The position numbers and the translations under genes are program-made. A model generated the notes under the pieces. It saw only the letters and a program-made list of their open reading frames with translations. It was not told the DNA's origin and did no database searches. Positions 7,548 through 15,879 of a stretch of 64,000 bases of DNA are shown here, piece by piece (the stretch's first letter is position 1; the number at the start of each line of letters is the position of its first letter). The DNA is taken from NCBI RefSeq assembly GCF_024721155.1, contig NZ_JAHVAP010000010.1:124001-188000 (forward strand), given 5' to 3'. This DNA comes from Mucilaginibacter phenanthrenivorans (GTDB lineage: Bacteria; Bacteroidota; Bacteroidia; Sphingobacteriales; Sphingobacteriaceae).

Positions 7548-7959
7548 GGGTATTTAGCCAGGCCAGCAGTTCCAGCCGCTTTGCTTCGCTCAGCCGCTTC
7601 ACTGCGGGTTGGGAAGCCTGGGCTCCGTCGCTTCGCCCGGCAGTTCACTGCCGTTCACAGCTGGGCTGGCGACAATCACCCATACTTCCTTTTGGCTGTT
7701 TTTTTAGGTTTTTATAGCGCTTATTTACCATGTCCAGGATACTCCACTGGCTTTTTCGCAAGCAAAGTTCTGAACGCCGGATCAGCCCGTCAAGACCAGG
7801 CCCTGCGGGTTTGCCGGAAAAAAATCTCCACACCTCGCTGCGCTCGGGTCGTATTTTTTTCCGCAAAGTCTTGCCGGGCTGACCGGCTTTTTCAGGTGAG
7901 GGTGCTTACAAAAAGCCACCGGAGGCATGTGCCGACGGGAATTAAAAAAAGTAAGCAGC
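7548..7959. other. Non-coding, palindrome-rich region; candidate oriT of the conjugative element
   Basis: No convincing gene. It contains an 11-bp inverted repeat CGGAAAAAAAT (7815-7825) / ATTTTTTTCCG (7853-7863), a short GCCGG-GCTGA-CCGGC hairpin with a T run (7873-7892), and CCGGAGGCAT (7919-7928). The last is shared with the relaxase-linked region of the neighbouring island at 23005-23014. Such structure is typical of transfer origins, but no relaxase gene of this element is in the window. Confidence 0.35.
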
Positions 7960-8037
7960 ATGAACACGAAAAAAAGCAGGGAGCCACCGAAGGCGGCGGG
8001 TCAAACGGAAAATAAAACCTTATCCGTGAACGAGTAA
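7960..8037 (+). CDS. Possible very small basic protein (25 aa)
   Basis: Short frame starting MNTKKSREPPKAAGQTENK, 32 bp upstream of the next gene and preceded by an A-rich stretch. It has no recognisable domain. Its position just before a typical element gene, in the same direction, is the only support; it could be a leader or chance. Confidence 0.25.
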   Translation: MNTKKSREPPKAAGQTENKTLSVNE

Positions 8038-8069
8038 AACACAATTTAAAACATTTTAAAATTAAAGTT

Positions 8070-8612
8070 ATGGAAACGAAAGTAAAGGAAGTTGTAAAGA
8101 ACGGGGTAGCAGTTAAAAAGGAAAACCCGGTTACCGTTGAAAATAAGAACCCCCAGTTTGTGGCGGGGAACCCGGTGAACAGGGATTCGGCGAAAGTTGA
8201 ACAGCAGCCCGAACCCGCTAAAGAGGCGCCAAAGGCGGAACAAGCCCAATCAGCGCAGGTTAAAGCAGCAGTACCACAGCCGGAACAGGTAAAACCGGGG
8301 GATAAAAAGCCGGTGCTGAATTTGGACGGTACGTTGAAGCTGGTGGAGGAGCTGCACCGCAAAAAGATCCAGCGGGATAAGTTATTGGAAACCATTGATA
8401 ATTTGGAGGGCTTTGAATTCGATTTGAAGGAGGAGGCGGACGAAACGGGCGGTAATATCTACCAGGGCTGTGCCCTGACCATCACCGATGATAAGCGCCA
8501 AACTTTCACCACCAAGAACCCGACTATCATCTGGACAGTCGCCCAGATGGTGAACCGGCTTTGCGTGGATAAATTGGCCGAAATCGAATCAGGTATCCAA
8601 ATACCTGCATAG
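8070..8612 (+). CDS. Conjugative element hypothetical protein
   Basis: Protein of 180 aa. Residues 1-75 are low complexity (Lys, Pro, Ala, Gln, Glu) and probably disordered. The rest is a compact conserved block (LNLDGTLKLVEELHRKKIQR, then YQGCALTITDDKRQTFTTK, then an AQMVNRLCVDKLAEIE helix). Proteins of this kind recur in Bacteroidetes plasmids and conjugative elements without an assigned role. It heads a run of small genes ending in the DUF932 gene, with a GC-rich hairpin directly after the stop. Confidence 0.65.
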   Translation: METKVKEVVKNGVAVKKENPVTVENKNPQFVAGNPVNRDSAKVEQQPEPAKEAPKAEQAQSAQVKAAVPQPEQVKPGDKKPVLNLDGTLKLVEELHRKKIQRDKLLETIDNLEGFEFDLKEEADETGGNIYQGCALTITDDKRQTFTTKNPTIIWTVAQMVNRLCVDKLAEIESGIQIPA

Positions 8613-8624
8613 TTGTTCAATGGT

Positions 8625-8657
8625 TACGCCCCCGGGGTTGAAATTGCCGGGGGCGTA
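8625..8657 (+). terminator. GC-rich hairpin, terminator or attenuator
   Basis: Perfect 11-bp stem TACGCCCCCGG / CCGGGGGCGTA with a loop of about 11 nt. No clear U-run follows, so it may be an mRNA-processing or attenuation hairpin rather than a strong terminator. Confidence 0.55.
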
Positions 8658-8690
8658 TTGCTAAGATAGTACATCTTAAAAGCTAAGACA

Positions 8691-8819
8691 ATGATACAGT
8701 TATTTATAGAACTCACCGACCAAATATTTTGGGAGGGGTACGCCGGGGAACTGGCAAAGGATAACCCTGCCGTGTTCCAATTGGAACTGGCGGATTTTAT
8801 GAACGCTTATAACGGGTAA
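8691..8819 (+). CDS. Small hypothetical protein (42 aa)
   Basis: Frame starting MIQLFIELTDQIFWEGYAGE, acidic, with no membrane span or known motif. It lies in line with the flanking genes (4-bp gap to the next ATG) and shows the same GC-rich codon use, which supports it being real. Similar tiny genes often sit upstream of DUF932 genes in Bacteroidetes elements. Function unknown. Confidence 0.5.
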   Translation: MIQLFIELTDQIFWEGYAGELAKDNPAVFQLELADFMNAYNG

Positions 8820-8823
8820 GGCC

Positions 8824-8994
8824 ATGTACGATACGGTTTATTTTTTGGTGAAGGCCACGATCAAAACGACGCATAAAACCGTCCATGAGGCCATAAACGA
8901 GGTGCAGGAAAAATCCACCTGTACCATCAGCGATACGGGCAGGGTCAAAATCTGCAAACTGGAATTGATGAAATATAAACTTAAAACGAAGTAA
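8824..8994 (+). CDS. Small hypothetical protein (56 aa)
   Basis: Frame starting MYDTVYFLVKATIKTTHKTV with a basic C-terminus ending KYKLKTK. It is sandwiched between a 42-aa gene and the DUF932 gene with almost no spacing (stop at 8994, next ATG at 8996). This tight packing supports translation as part of one operon. The pattern TVHEAINEVQEKSTCTISDTG hints at a small alpha/beta fold. No function is recognised. Confidence 0.55.
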   Translation: MYDTVYFLVKATIKTTHKTVHEAINEVQEKSTCTISDTGRVKICKLELMKYKLKTK

Positions 8995-8995
8995 G

Positions 8996-10057
8996 ATGCA
9001 CCATATAAATTATAACGAACGCACTGAAAAATACAGTTTTTTCAGTGTAAGGGAAAAAGCCTGGCACGGCTTGGGGCAGGTCATCAGCGATTACCCGACC
9101 AGCGCCGGGGCGCTGGTCCATGCGCAACTGGATTATACCGTTGAAAAACGCAATTTATTTACCTGCGGTGATGGGAGCACTGCCGGGGCAACTGATCCTG
9201 ACGGGATGTTGGAGGGGCGGATTGCTGTCCCGGATTATTACGCCACCGTACGCACCGATAACAACAAAGTTTTAGGTGTAGTTGGCAGGGATTACGAAGT
9301 GGTGCAAAATGTCGATGCCTTCACGTTTTTCGACAGTATTGTAGGCGGAAGGGACGGCATATTATACGAAACAGCGGGGGCACTGGGTAATGGCGAGCGG
9401 ATATTCATCACGGCAAAATTGCCCGATTACATCCGGGTGGGGCGGAACGATTGTATCGAAAAATATTTGTTCCTCACGACTTCGCATGATGGCACGGGGA
9501 GTATCAATATTGCATTTACCCCGGTGCGCATCGTTTGCCAAAACACCCTCCATGCTGCTTTGCGCGGGCAAATCAACTGCATAAAGATCAGGCATACCGC
9601 CAGTGCAACCGATAAATTGAAGGAAGCTTATAAAATGCTGCAAATCACCAACCAGTTAACGGTGGAACTGGAAGCAATTTATAACCGCTGGTCGAGGGTT
9701 AAAATTTCCGACCCCGAGCTCAAACGGCTGTTGCAGATGGCAATGTGCCCCAACAGGGAAACTTTTGAAAGCCTGCGTTTGGGTAAGGATGAATTATTGT
9801 CGGGCCATTTCAATAACATCATCAGCGGTGTCTTTGATTATGCCATGACCAGCCCGACACAACAGGTGGAAACGACCAGAGGTACACTCTTCGGCGCGTA
9901 CAATGCCGTTACGGGCTATTTCCAAAACGTACGTAATTTCAGGGATGAGGAAGCCAAATTCAAATCCATCATGTACGGTACAGGTTTGCAGAAAAGCCAA
10001 ACCGCCTTTAACCTTTGCGCCGATTTCGCCAAGCATGGCAAGCTGCTGCTTAATTAA
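8996..10057 (+). CDS. DUF932 domain protein (phage/plasmid-like)
   Basis: Protein of 353 aa belonging to the DUF932 (TIGR03299-type) family, recognisable from KAWHGLGQVI near the start, YYATVRTDNNKVLGVVGRDY and the FFDSIVGG region, then LPDYIRVG and FTPVRIVCQNTL. These proteins are encoded by phages, plasmids and integrative elements across bacteria. Their biochemical role is unknown, with possible links to replication or recombination. It ends a run of small genes and is followed by a short perfect hairpin. Full length for the family. Confidence 0.85.
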   Translation: MHHINYNERTEKYSFFSVREKAWHGLGQVISDYPTSAGALVHAQLDYTVEKRNLFTCGDGSTAGATDPDGMLEGRIAVPDYYATVRTDNNKVLGVVGRDYEVVQNVDAFTFFDSIVGGRDGILYETAGALGNGERIFITAKLPDYIRVGRNDCIEKYLFLTTSHDGTGSINIAFTPVRIVCQNTLHAALRGQINCIKIRHTASATDKLKEAYKMLQITNQLTVELEAIYNRWSRVKISDPELKRLLQMAMCPNRETFESLRLGKDELLSGHFNNIISGVFDYAMTSPTQQVETTRGTLFGAYNAVTGYFQNVRNFRDEEAKFKSIMYGTGLQKSQTAFNLCADFAKHGKLLLN

Positions 10058-10061
10058 CACA

Positions 10062-10081
10062 AAGGGGGAGCAATCCCCCTT
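10062..10081 (+). terminator. Short perfect hairpin after the DUF932 gene
   Basis: AAGGGGGA-GCAA-TCCCCCTT, an 8-bp stem with a 4-nt loop starting 5 bp after the stop codon. No long T run follows, so termination strength is uncertain. Confidence 0.5.
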
Positions 10082-10353
10082 CACAACCTTTGAGCTGCCT
10101 CATTATAAAATATACGGTGGTGCAGACCGGCCATCAGGGTAACCCGGGTCGTGTAATTGTAGGGTCTCTGAAGACTGGAAAAAAAGCAAAATCCCTGCAA
10201 ATAGTTTTAATGTTTTCCTTCCGCATTAACGGTGCCTGCCCTCCCGGGTGCACTGCGTTTTTTCCGCGCGCCAAGTGTCTCTGCAACTTTTAGCGACTTA
10301 AGATAAGTGCTTGTTAACAGGATTGTCAATACCAAACCTGCTCACGGCGCACC

Positions 10354-10372
10354 TTGTTGCCTATGGCAACAA
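10354..10372. promoter_or_regulatory. Palindrome over the start codon of the pre-recombinase gene
   Basis: TTGTTGCC-TAT-GGCAACAA is a perfect 8-bp inverted repeat whose centre contains the ATG at 10363. It could be an operator or an mRNA hairpin hiding the start. About 280 bp of otherwise featureless DNA lies upstream. Confidence 0.4.
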
Positions 10373-10536
10373 AACAAACAGGAAATACTGCTTCAAGTGC
10401 AGTAACACCACAAATTATTGCTCCAAAACTTTCGGAGAGTGAGCAGGAATTATTAAATTTAATAGCGGAAATAGCAGTTCAGATCATTATAAAGACTACC
10501 GAAAATGAATGCAATAGGATACATAAGGATAAGTAA
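10363..10536 (+). CDS. Small protein upstream of the serine recombinase
   Basis: 57 aa from the ATG at 10363 (MATKQTGNTASSAV), with a helical C-terminal half (LSESEQELLNLIAEIAVQII). Small proteins with an LLNLIAEI-type helix are commonly encoded just before serine recombinases in Bacteroidetes elements. The gene overlaps the recombinase start by 32 bp in another frame, implying coupled translation. Possible regulator or partner of the recombinase; function not established. Confidence 0.6.
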   Translation: MATKQTGNTASSAVTPQIIAPKLSESEQELLNLIAEIAVQIIIKTTENECNRIHKDK

Positions 10537-12052
10537 GCGGGATCAATCCAATTATTCATTGGAGTTCCAGGAGGACAGGATAAGGGAATATTGTACCAGG
10601 AACAAGGTTGACCTGGTTGCTATTTATAAGGATGATGGTGAATGCAGCTATTCATTTGACCGTCCGGATTATTTGGCGCTGGAAGCCTTTATCAAGGCAC
10701 ATAAGGGGAAGGTACAGTACCTCATCATTTGGGACCATGACCGGTTTAGCCGTAACCTGCCCGAGGCCCTGACCAAAATTGAGCAGCTTGAAAAAAAATA
10801 CGGCATGAAGGTGCTGGAATGCGCAGAACCGCTGGATCTCGATACCTCAGATCCCAACGTGTTTATCAGCAGGGCATTTAAATATTTGATGGCCAATGCT
10901 GAACTGTTTCGGATACGTAAGCGTGTGAAAAATGGCATTCGCCAGGCCCAGCAGTCCGGCCGGTTTGTTCATGTCGCGCCATTTGGTTACATCAATTCAC
11001 GTGATGGCAGTGGCAGGAGCATGCTGCTGATCGATGAATCCAAGGCGTTTATCATTCAGAAGATATTCAGGGATTACCTGAATGGGGTCCCGAAGTTTAT
11101 CATCCATGCGGACGCCCGGCAGCTGGGATACAATGTCAACGGGAGCAGCGCGATCGCCCGCACCCTTTCCAATCCAACTTATGCGGGCCTGGTTAAGGTC
11201 GCCGCCGATAAGGCTGAACCGGAGCGTGTTGTTAAAGGCGTTCACCAGGCAATCATCAATGAGGACCAGTACTGGCTTGTCCAGGAAAAGCTGGGCATAA
11301 AGCGTGTTGCGAAATCTCAACCCAAGGAAGAATTTATTTTGCGCGGGGTGATCGTAAGTCCATGCTGCGGTTCCCTGATGACCGCGGGATGGTCGAAGGG
11401 AAAGAGCCGGTATTATTTATACTATCGTTGTGTCCGGCACAATAATGTGAATATTCCCGGTAAAGTGATGCATGAAAAATTTGAGCAGCTAATTGCCCAC
11501 CTGGATTTTACCGGGGAACAACTGGCTTATCTTATTTCGAAAATGAAGGCTTCGATAAATGAATCCGGCTCGGTAAGGCTGCAACAGCAGCAAGCAAAGG
11601 AGAAAAATCTCGCGGAAATTGAAAAAAAGATCGATAAACTGGAGGAGAGGTTGATGAATGATGAGATCGAGTCGGATACGTATAAAAAATATTTTAAGAA
11701 ATTTAACAGCGAGAAAATGGTATTAAAGGAAGAGATCAATCATTTGAAGGCCGGGAATAGCGAGTTAATGACGGCTCAATTTGAGCAGATGAAACACTTA
11801 TTGTGCATTTCAGCTATATTCAAAAAAGCCGAAATCAGCCAGCAGCATGTTTTTTTAAAGCGGGTGTTCAAACATAGTCTCACGTTCATTGAAGGGGTAT
11901 TTAGAACACCCTGGATACATTCGTTGTTCGAGCATAACTTGTTGATTATGAAGCAAAAAAGGCTGCTCTTTTTAGAGCAGCCTGATGGTAATTTTGGCGG
12001 AATCCCGCGTGGTGGAGCCGGAGGGATTTGTATTGCCCGTGTACCGCGCTGA
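10505..12052 (+). CDS. Large serine recombinase (site-specific integrase)
   Basis: Protein of 515 aa. The N-terminal resolvase domain (residues 1-145) carries the catalytic motif YIRISKRDQSNYSLEFQEDR, with Ser10 as likely nucleophile and the arginine-bearing DHDRFSRNLPEA segment. A recombinase domain follows (about 160-270: GRFVHVAPFGY, NPTYAGLVK), then a degenerate zinc ribbon (SPCCGSLMTAGWS ... YYRC, one expected Cys not seen) and a coiled coil (about 360-425). The last 31 codons cross a terminator hairpin and then a sequence antisense to a tmRNA 3' end (RGGAGGI), so the C-terminal tail is attachment-site DNA. It probably integrates and excises the conjugative element to its left. Confidence 0.88.
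   Translation: MNAIGYIRISKRDQSNYSLEFQEDRIREYCTRNKVDLVAIYKDDGECSYSFDRPDYLALEAFIKAHKGKVQYLIIWDHDRFSRNLPEALTKIEQLEKKYGMKVLECAEPLDLDTSDPNVFISRAFKYLMANAELFRIRKRVKNGIRQAQQSGRFVHVAPFGYINSRDGSGRSMLLIDESKAFIIQKIFRDYLNGVPKFIIHADARQLGYNVNGSSAIARTLSNPTYAGLVKVAADKAEPERVVKGVHQAIINEDQYWLVQEKLGIKRVAKSQPKEEFILRGVIVSPCCGSLMTAGWSKGKSRYYLYYRCVRHNNVNIPGKVMHEKFEQLIAHLDFTGEQLAYLISKMKASINESGSVRLQQQQAKEKNLAEIEKKIDKLEERLMNDEIESDTYKKYFKKFNSEKMVLKEEINHLKAGNSELMTAQFEQMKHLLCISAIFKKAEISQQHVFLKRVFKHSLTFIEGVFRTPWIHSLFEHNLLIMKQKRLLFLEQPDGNFGGIPRGGAGGICIARVPR
11953..11983 (-). terminator. Terminator hairpin reading in the ssrA direction, inside the recombinase 3' end
   Basis: Perfect 10-bp stem AGGCTGCTCT / AGAGCAGCCT with a TTTT loop (11960-11983). 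On the minus strand it is followed by a run of T (complement of GCAAAAAA). It lies 28 bp left of the 17-bp attachment core, and so would have terminated ssrA when this element abutted that gene. Confidence 0.65.
12012..12028. repeat. Attachment-site core, left copy (attL of the island)
   Basis: GTGGAGCCGGAGGGATT, identical to 26772-26788 at the ssrA 3' end. The two copies are in direct orientation and bound the AT-rich island. It also marks the end of the GC-rich conjugative element. Confidence 0.75.
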
Positions 12053-12083
12053 TATTCAATATTTTATAATGGCTTAATTTCTT

Positions 12084-12102
12084 ACTCACCGAAACACTCA
12101 CC
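12084..12102. promoter_or_regulatory. Candidate integrase arm-site pair near the left end
   Basis: ACTCACCGAAACACTCACC: two ACTCACC repeats whose starts are 12 bp apart, 55 bp inside the left att core. The same pair with the same spacing occurs at 26650-26668 near the right end. Confidence 0.55.
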
Positions 12103-12318
12103 ACTTTTTTGAGTACAGATTAATTGCAAATCTTATGATATAAAGATACGAAATTTTGAATTGCTATCCAATCATTGAATGGTATTTTATTAATGCATTG
12201 TATAGGCTCAACCTCGATATATTAATTAATAAATTAACTTTGATATGGTAGCCATATTCTATATACCAAACTGATAGTTACTGTTTAACGCCTATAAAAA
12301 TAGCTTAATATTAATGTA

Positions 12319-13071
12319 ATGAGTGAAAGTTACTATGTTTATATACTCTTTGATCCAAGAAACGGACTTCCTTTTTATGTTGGAAAAGGAACTGGAAAGA
12401 GATATACAAATCACGAAAAAGAATTTGTAAAACAAAAAGAGTATTATTCTAAAATATATTCCGTGCCAGAAAAAATGTTCTCATTAAAACATAAAGTTTT
12501 TTACGAATTGGAACATCAAAACCTTTCATGCGATTTTAAACTTATTGAAGGACTGAATGAGGATGATGCTTTATTGTTAGAACACGGACTAATTGCGTGG
12601 TTTGGAAGAAAAATATGCGGAAATGGAATATTAACTAACCTCTTATGCGGCGGCAAAAAAGGCGAGCTGTATTTTGATGATGAGCAATTAGTTAGATTAA
12701 TTGAAAGAGAGGATTTGCAAAGGGAAATTCGGAAATATAAAAAAACGAGTACAAATTGGATTGCGAGAACCCTCTACTTCTACAACAACGATCAATTGGG
12801 TTATCCGTTTAAAGAGTTAAATATTGATTGGTTATATCAGTATCATGGATGTTATCAAAATTTCGCGATAAAGGTAATTGACATACTGAAGGATTACGAT
12901 TCTGTGATTACTCCTTTTTATTGGGTACGAAAAGTACAAAAGAAGAAATTTGAAGAGGACAATATTTACCTTATGGAAGAAAGTGTAGAATTAATCGAAG
13001 GAACAAATATTGGTTTGAAGGATTTTGAATATTATAAAAATGAATACAGAAGGTTATGTTTTAAAGATTAG
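12319..13071 (+). CDS. GIY-YIG nuclease-domain protein
   Basis: Protein of 250 aa. Residues about 5-30 match the start of a GIY-YIG nuclease of the LEM-3-like type (YYVYILFDPRNG, then FYVGKGTGKRY). The later catalytic Glu region (LLEHGLIAWFGR) and Asn (LTNLLCGG) are present by about residue 112. Residues 115-250 form an extra domain I do not recognise. It is the first gene inside the left end of the island, is very AT-rich, and is followed 107 bp later by a DUF4238 gene on the same strand. Likely DNA endonuclease cargo; a defence or anti-plasmid role is conjecture. Confidence 0.8.
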   Translation: MSESYYVYILFDPRNGLPFYVGKGTGKRYTNHEKEFVKQKEYYSKIYSVPEKMFSLKHKVFYELEHQNLSCDFKLIEGLNEDDALLLEHGLIAWFGRKICGNGILTNLLCGGKKGELYFDDEQLVRLIEREDLQREIRKYKKTSTNWIARTLYFYNNDQLGYPFKELNIDWLYQYHGCYQNFAIKVIDILKDYDSVITPFYWVRKVQKKKFEEDNIYLMEESVELIEGTNIGLKDFEYYKNEYRRLCFKD

Positions 13072-13178
13072 CGGATGGACGACAGCAAATTCCATATATG
13101 AAATTTTTATTTTGTAGTCTATTGTTGAAAATAAAAGCTTTAAACGTGTAGTTCGATATATAAAACAGAACAAACTTT

Positions 13179-14057
13179 ATGCAGCAAATTTCTAAAAAAC
13201 ACCATTATATTCCACAATTTTACCTTAAGAACTTCACTAACGATGAAAATAAATTTCATATTTATCTAACTAAAGAGAACCGATATAAGGCAAATGGAAA
13301 GCTTTTTTCTCCTGAAACTCATTTTTTTGAGAAAAATGGGAACACCCTAATTATAAAAGATGAACCAACGGATTTCTTAGAGACAGATTTTTACGGTGAT
13401 TTAGACAATGATGTTGCCCAGCTATTTAACAAAATTAGATATTCAACCGAAGAGCGCCACGGATTGACGGAAGCAGATATGCCAATGTTACAGTTCTTTG
13501 TGGCTCATTTGTTTTGGAGAAATCCAAGCAATGATAAGTTTGTAAAAGATTTATTGGAAAGAAAAGGGTTAAGCGGACTCGGACTAAATATAAGTGATAC
13601 GAATACCAAACAAATTTTATTAAATTCCCAATTTGAAAAAGATATTGTAGAAAACGAAAGTTCTTACAAGATAATCAAATATTGGTTGCCGTTTATTCTT
13701 TTTCAGAACTTAATCGGTAGTAGCTCTCCATTGACAATCTTGCGTTTCGACCCCGGCGGAAAGCCGTCTCTAATATGTGACAATCCGTTAATTTTACGAA
13801 ATCCACAAGATTTTGATGTGTATAAAGATGATTTTATATTGCCACTTAACGGCGATAAAGTGTTAATCAGAACTAAGAAAATAAAACCACTATACCAAAA
13901 TCAAGATAGAGTTCTTATTGATCTCTTGCTAATTAAGCAAGCGAATAATTTTATTAGTACAACAGATATGCGGTATATTACCCAACTTAATGAAATAAAA
14001 AAAGATATAAATATAGATGAGCTAAGACGGCAAGTTTTCGCACGTTTTACTGAATGA
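13179..14057 (+). CDS. DUF4238 protein
   Basis: Protein of 292 aa. The N-terminus KKHHYIPQFYLKNFTND is the hallmark of DUF4238. It continues with the usual features of the family (FLETDFYGDLDN, a helical core, then FDPGGKPSLICDNPLI and LPLNGDKVLI). The function of DUF4238 is unknown; it is common in mobile islands and near defence genes. It follows the GIY-YIG gene, faces a pair of lipoprotein genes, and has the same low GC as the rest of the island. Complete in length. Confidence 0.85.
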   Translation: MQQISKKHHYIPQFYLKNFTNDENKFHIYLTKENRYKANGKLFSPETHFFEKNGNTLIIKDEPTDFLETDFYGDLDNDVAQLFNKIRYSTEERHGLTEADMPMLQFFVAHLFWRNPSNDKFVKDLLERKGLSGLGLNISDTNTKQILLNSQFEKDIVENESSYKIIKYWLPFILFQNLIGSSSPLTILRFDPGGKPSLICDNPLILRNPQDFDVYKDDFILPLNGDKVLIRTKKIKPLYQNQDRVLIDLLLIKQANNFISTTDMRYITQLNEIKKDINIDELRRQVFARFTE

Positions 14058-14082
14058 TAATAAATATAACATACAAAATCCA

Positions 14083-14574
14083 CTACTCGTCACTGTAGGT
14101 TTCTAATACATTTTCAAATCTAAACGAAAAATGATGGTGCTTTTCTATATCAATATAATGAGTCAGCGAACAATCTATATTATTACCGTCCCTTAAATCA
14201 TATACCGTTTCCGGCCCGCTCTTGTTAACCCATTGTTTGTCTATCTGGTATTCGCGAATTATTTTATTATCGATATCAGATATAATGACTTTTTTATCGG
14301 AAGTTTTTATTAAAAAATCCTTTTGTTGTTCAGCTCTTGAATTAATATCCAAAGCAAATTGAGACTCTTTTCTATTTGTATGAGTATAGGCAATTGTCGC
14401 TTTTCCCGTTATTAGTTTATCAGTTCTTGTTATGATGTAACCTGAATCTGAATTAGTGTCTAACGACTTTACAGCTTCGGTATTGGGGTGTGCATTATTA
14501 CTACACCCAATAAATAGCATTGAGGCGAACGATAGTGTAATCTTATTTATAAGGTTTATTTTAAATCGTATCAT
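14083..14574 (-). CDS. Putative lipoprotein
   Basis: 163 aa from the ATG at 14574, which gives a lipoprotein signal (MIRFKINL ... LFIGC). A longer opening from 14634 adds 20 residues that would hide the signal and overlap the upstream gene further. The mature part is Ser/Thr/Asp-rich with alternating beta-like stretches (GYIITRTDKLITGKATIAYT) and a late HHHFSFRFENV strand. No known family recognised. It sits directly downstream of a second lipoprotein gene on the same strand. Confidence 0.6.
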   Translation of the reverse strand: MIRFKINLINKITLSFASMLFIGCSNNAHPNTEAVKSLDTNSDSGYIITRTDKLITGKATIAYTHTNRKESQFALDINSRAEQQKDFLIKTSDKKVIISDIDNKIIREYQIDKQWVNKSGPETVYDLRDGNNIDCSLTHYIDIEKHHHFSFRFENVLETYSDE

Positions 14575-14581
14575 CTTTTTA

Positions 14582-15016
14582 TTATCTAACTTTTGTGGTA
14601 TCAGTGTATAAACTATCTCTATTATAATCGTCAAGCATTTTTTTTACATTGGGAGTGTTTTCTACTTGATTTTTCAAACCGGTTACTATTCTTTCTGATA
14701 ATTTAACTTTTAAGTCTATCCCGTTTTTGTCAAGTATTAAAAATGATTTTGGCTGACCGTAGTTGTAATTCGCTCTTTCTGTTATTTTTTGATTGTAGAA
14801 TCTTTTCAAAACAGTCAAATAGGCCACTGTGTCATTATCAGCACTCATGCTGTCAATTACATTATTTGGTTTAAATTTATTAGTTGATGGGTCGAACTTA
14901 TCCTGATAGATCGTTAAAGTGTATTTATTAAGATTGACATTTTTGATATTGCCATTGTGGTGAGTGCAGCTTTGACAAACTGTTATTATTATTAAAATTG
15001 CAAATAGGTTTTTCAT
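14582..15016 (-). CDS. Putative lipoprotein
   Basis: Protein of 144 aa with a clear lipobox signal (MKNLFAILIIITVCQSC). The mature part is polar with no recognised domain (ILDKNGIDLKVKLSERIVTG). It precedes another lipoprotein gene with only a few bases between the stop and that start, so the two form a small operon. Probably anchored in the periplasm or outer membrane. Function unknown. Confidence 0.6.
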   Translation of the reverse strand: MKNLFAILIIITVCQSCTHHNGNIKNVNLNKYTLTIYQDKFDPSTNKFKPNNVIDSMSADNDTVAYLTVLKRFYNQKITERANYNYGQPKSFLILDKNGIDLKVKLSERIVTGLKNQVENTPNVKKMLDDYNRDSLYTDTTKVR

Positions 15017-15105
15017 CGGTTAATTATGATAGGTTGTATTTATCGAAGTAAATTTAATAATATTAACAAAACTAACCCCAAAGTTCAATATTATATCCGC
15101 TTAAA

Positions 15106-15405
15106 ATGAAAAAGACAAAAGATCTTCAAAAAAAAATTTATGTTAAAAGAATATGGGTTAACAAGAACGAATACGATTACATTTATATCCCTTTAAGCCA
15201 GTTTGATGATGTAAAAAAAGACGAGAAATTTAAATTGGAAAATAACAAACCTATAATGATGGTACTCGAAAAAGCACCATTTTGGTATGAATGGTTTAGA
15301 TATGCGAAAACCAATTATAAAAAATTCATACTTTTTATTATAGCTGCAATCTTAACAGCGTTGATAACATTGTTATTAGAACATTATTTTAAAAAAGGAG
15401 CTTAA
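15106..15405 (+). CDS. Small membrane-anchored protein
   Basis: Protein of 99 aa: a basic soluble N-terminal part (KKIYVKRIWVNKNEYDYIYI) followed by a C-terminal membrane span (about residues 71-90, KFILFIIAAILTALITLLLE) and a short Lys-containing tail. Divergent from the lipoprotein pair. No family recognised. Composition matches the island. Confidence 0.5.
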   Translation: MKKTKDLQKKIYVKRIWVNKNEYDYIYIPLSQFDDVKKDEKFKLENNKPIMMVLEKAPFWYEWFRYAKTNYKKFILFIIAAILTALITLLLEHYFKKGA

Positions 15406-15879
15406 TTTAAACCAAATGAACACCAACCCCTTATTTAACCGTTAAGCAACCAAAAGCGCGTAACCGGGTAAAATGTCAAGGGCGGGCAAGCAAAAAAACA
15501 AACACAACTGCCCGTTTATATACCCTCCTATGGAAAGCTTAGTGCTATTTAAACGTTAAAATACTAATATTTGATTTATATTATTCATTTTTTTCTTTCA
15601 GTCAGGAAAAACATGCCAATACAATGCACTGGCAGTTAATCTACTACCTTCTTATTAAAGATTACCCTTGTTTCTCAACCTCCTATTTGCGGTCATCACT
15701 AAAAGCCGCAGACATTAATCATGGGTATAAATAAAAGGCGCTGCCTACTTGACTTTTGCAGACTACCAATAAATTGCTTTAAATAAAGCCGCCGGGTATA
15801 TATTGCAGTCACCTTTTTTTTTTTGAGTACAAACGGGAAAATCTTTTATTTTCATCGTTATTCTTATTGTTGTTATTGT
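15406..15879. other. Gene-free stretch downstream of the IS110 transposase
   Basis: No credible coding region on either strand. It contains a T-tract followed by GAGTACA near 15819-15831 and AT-rich DNA. The right-hand part may belong to the IS110 element, whose exact end cannot be placed by eye. Confidence 0.4.

Noticed and set aside
7581..8015. 144-codon forward frame in the 7.5-8.0 kb region
   Set aside because: It crosses several palindromes, has low-quality composition and no recognisable motif; treated as non-coding.
12012..12028. Possible separate tRNA fragment at this place
   Set aside because: Only the 17-bp core matches the ssrA end and no cloverleaf continues on either side, so an att core is the simpler reading.
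12105..15831. Shared TTTTTTGAGTACA at 12105 and 15819
   Set aside because: Half is a T-tract and only 7 bp are informative; not enough to propose another att or IS boundary.
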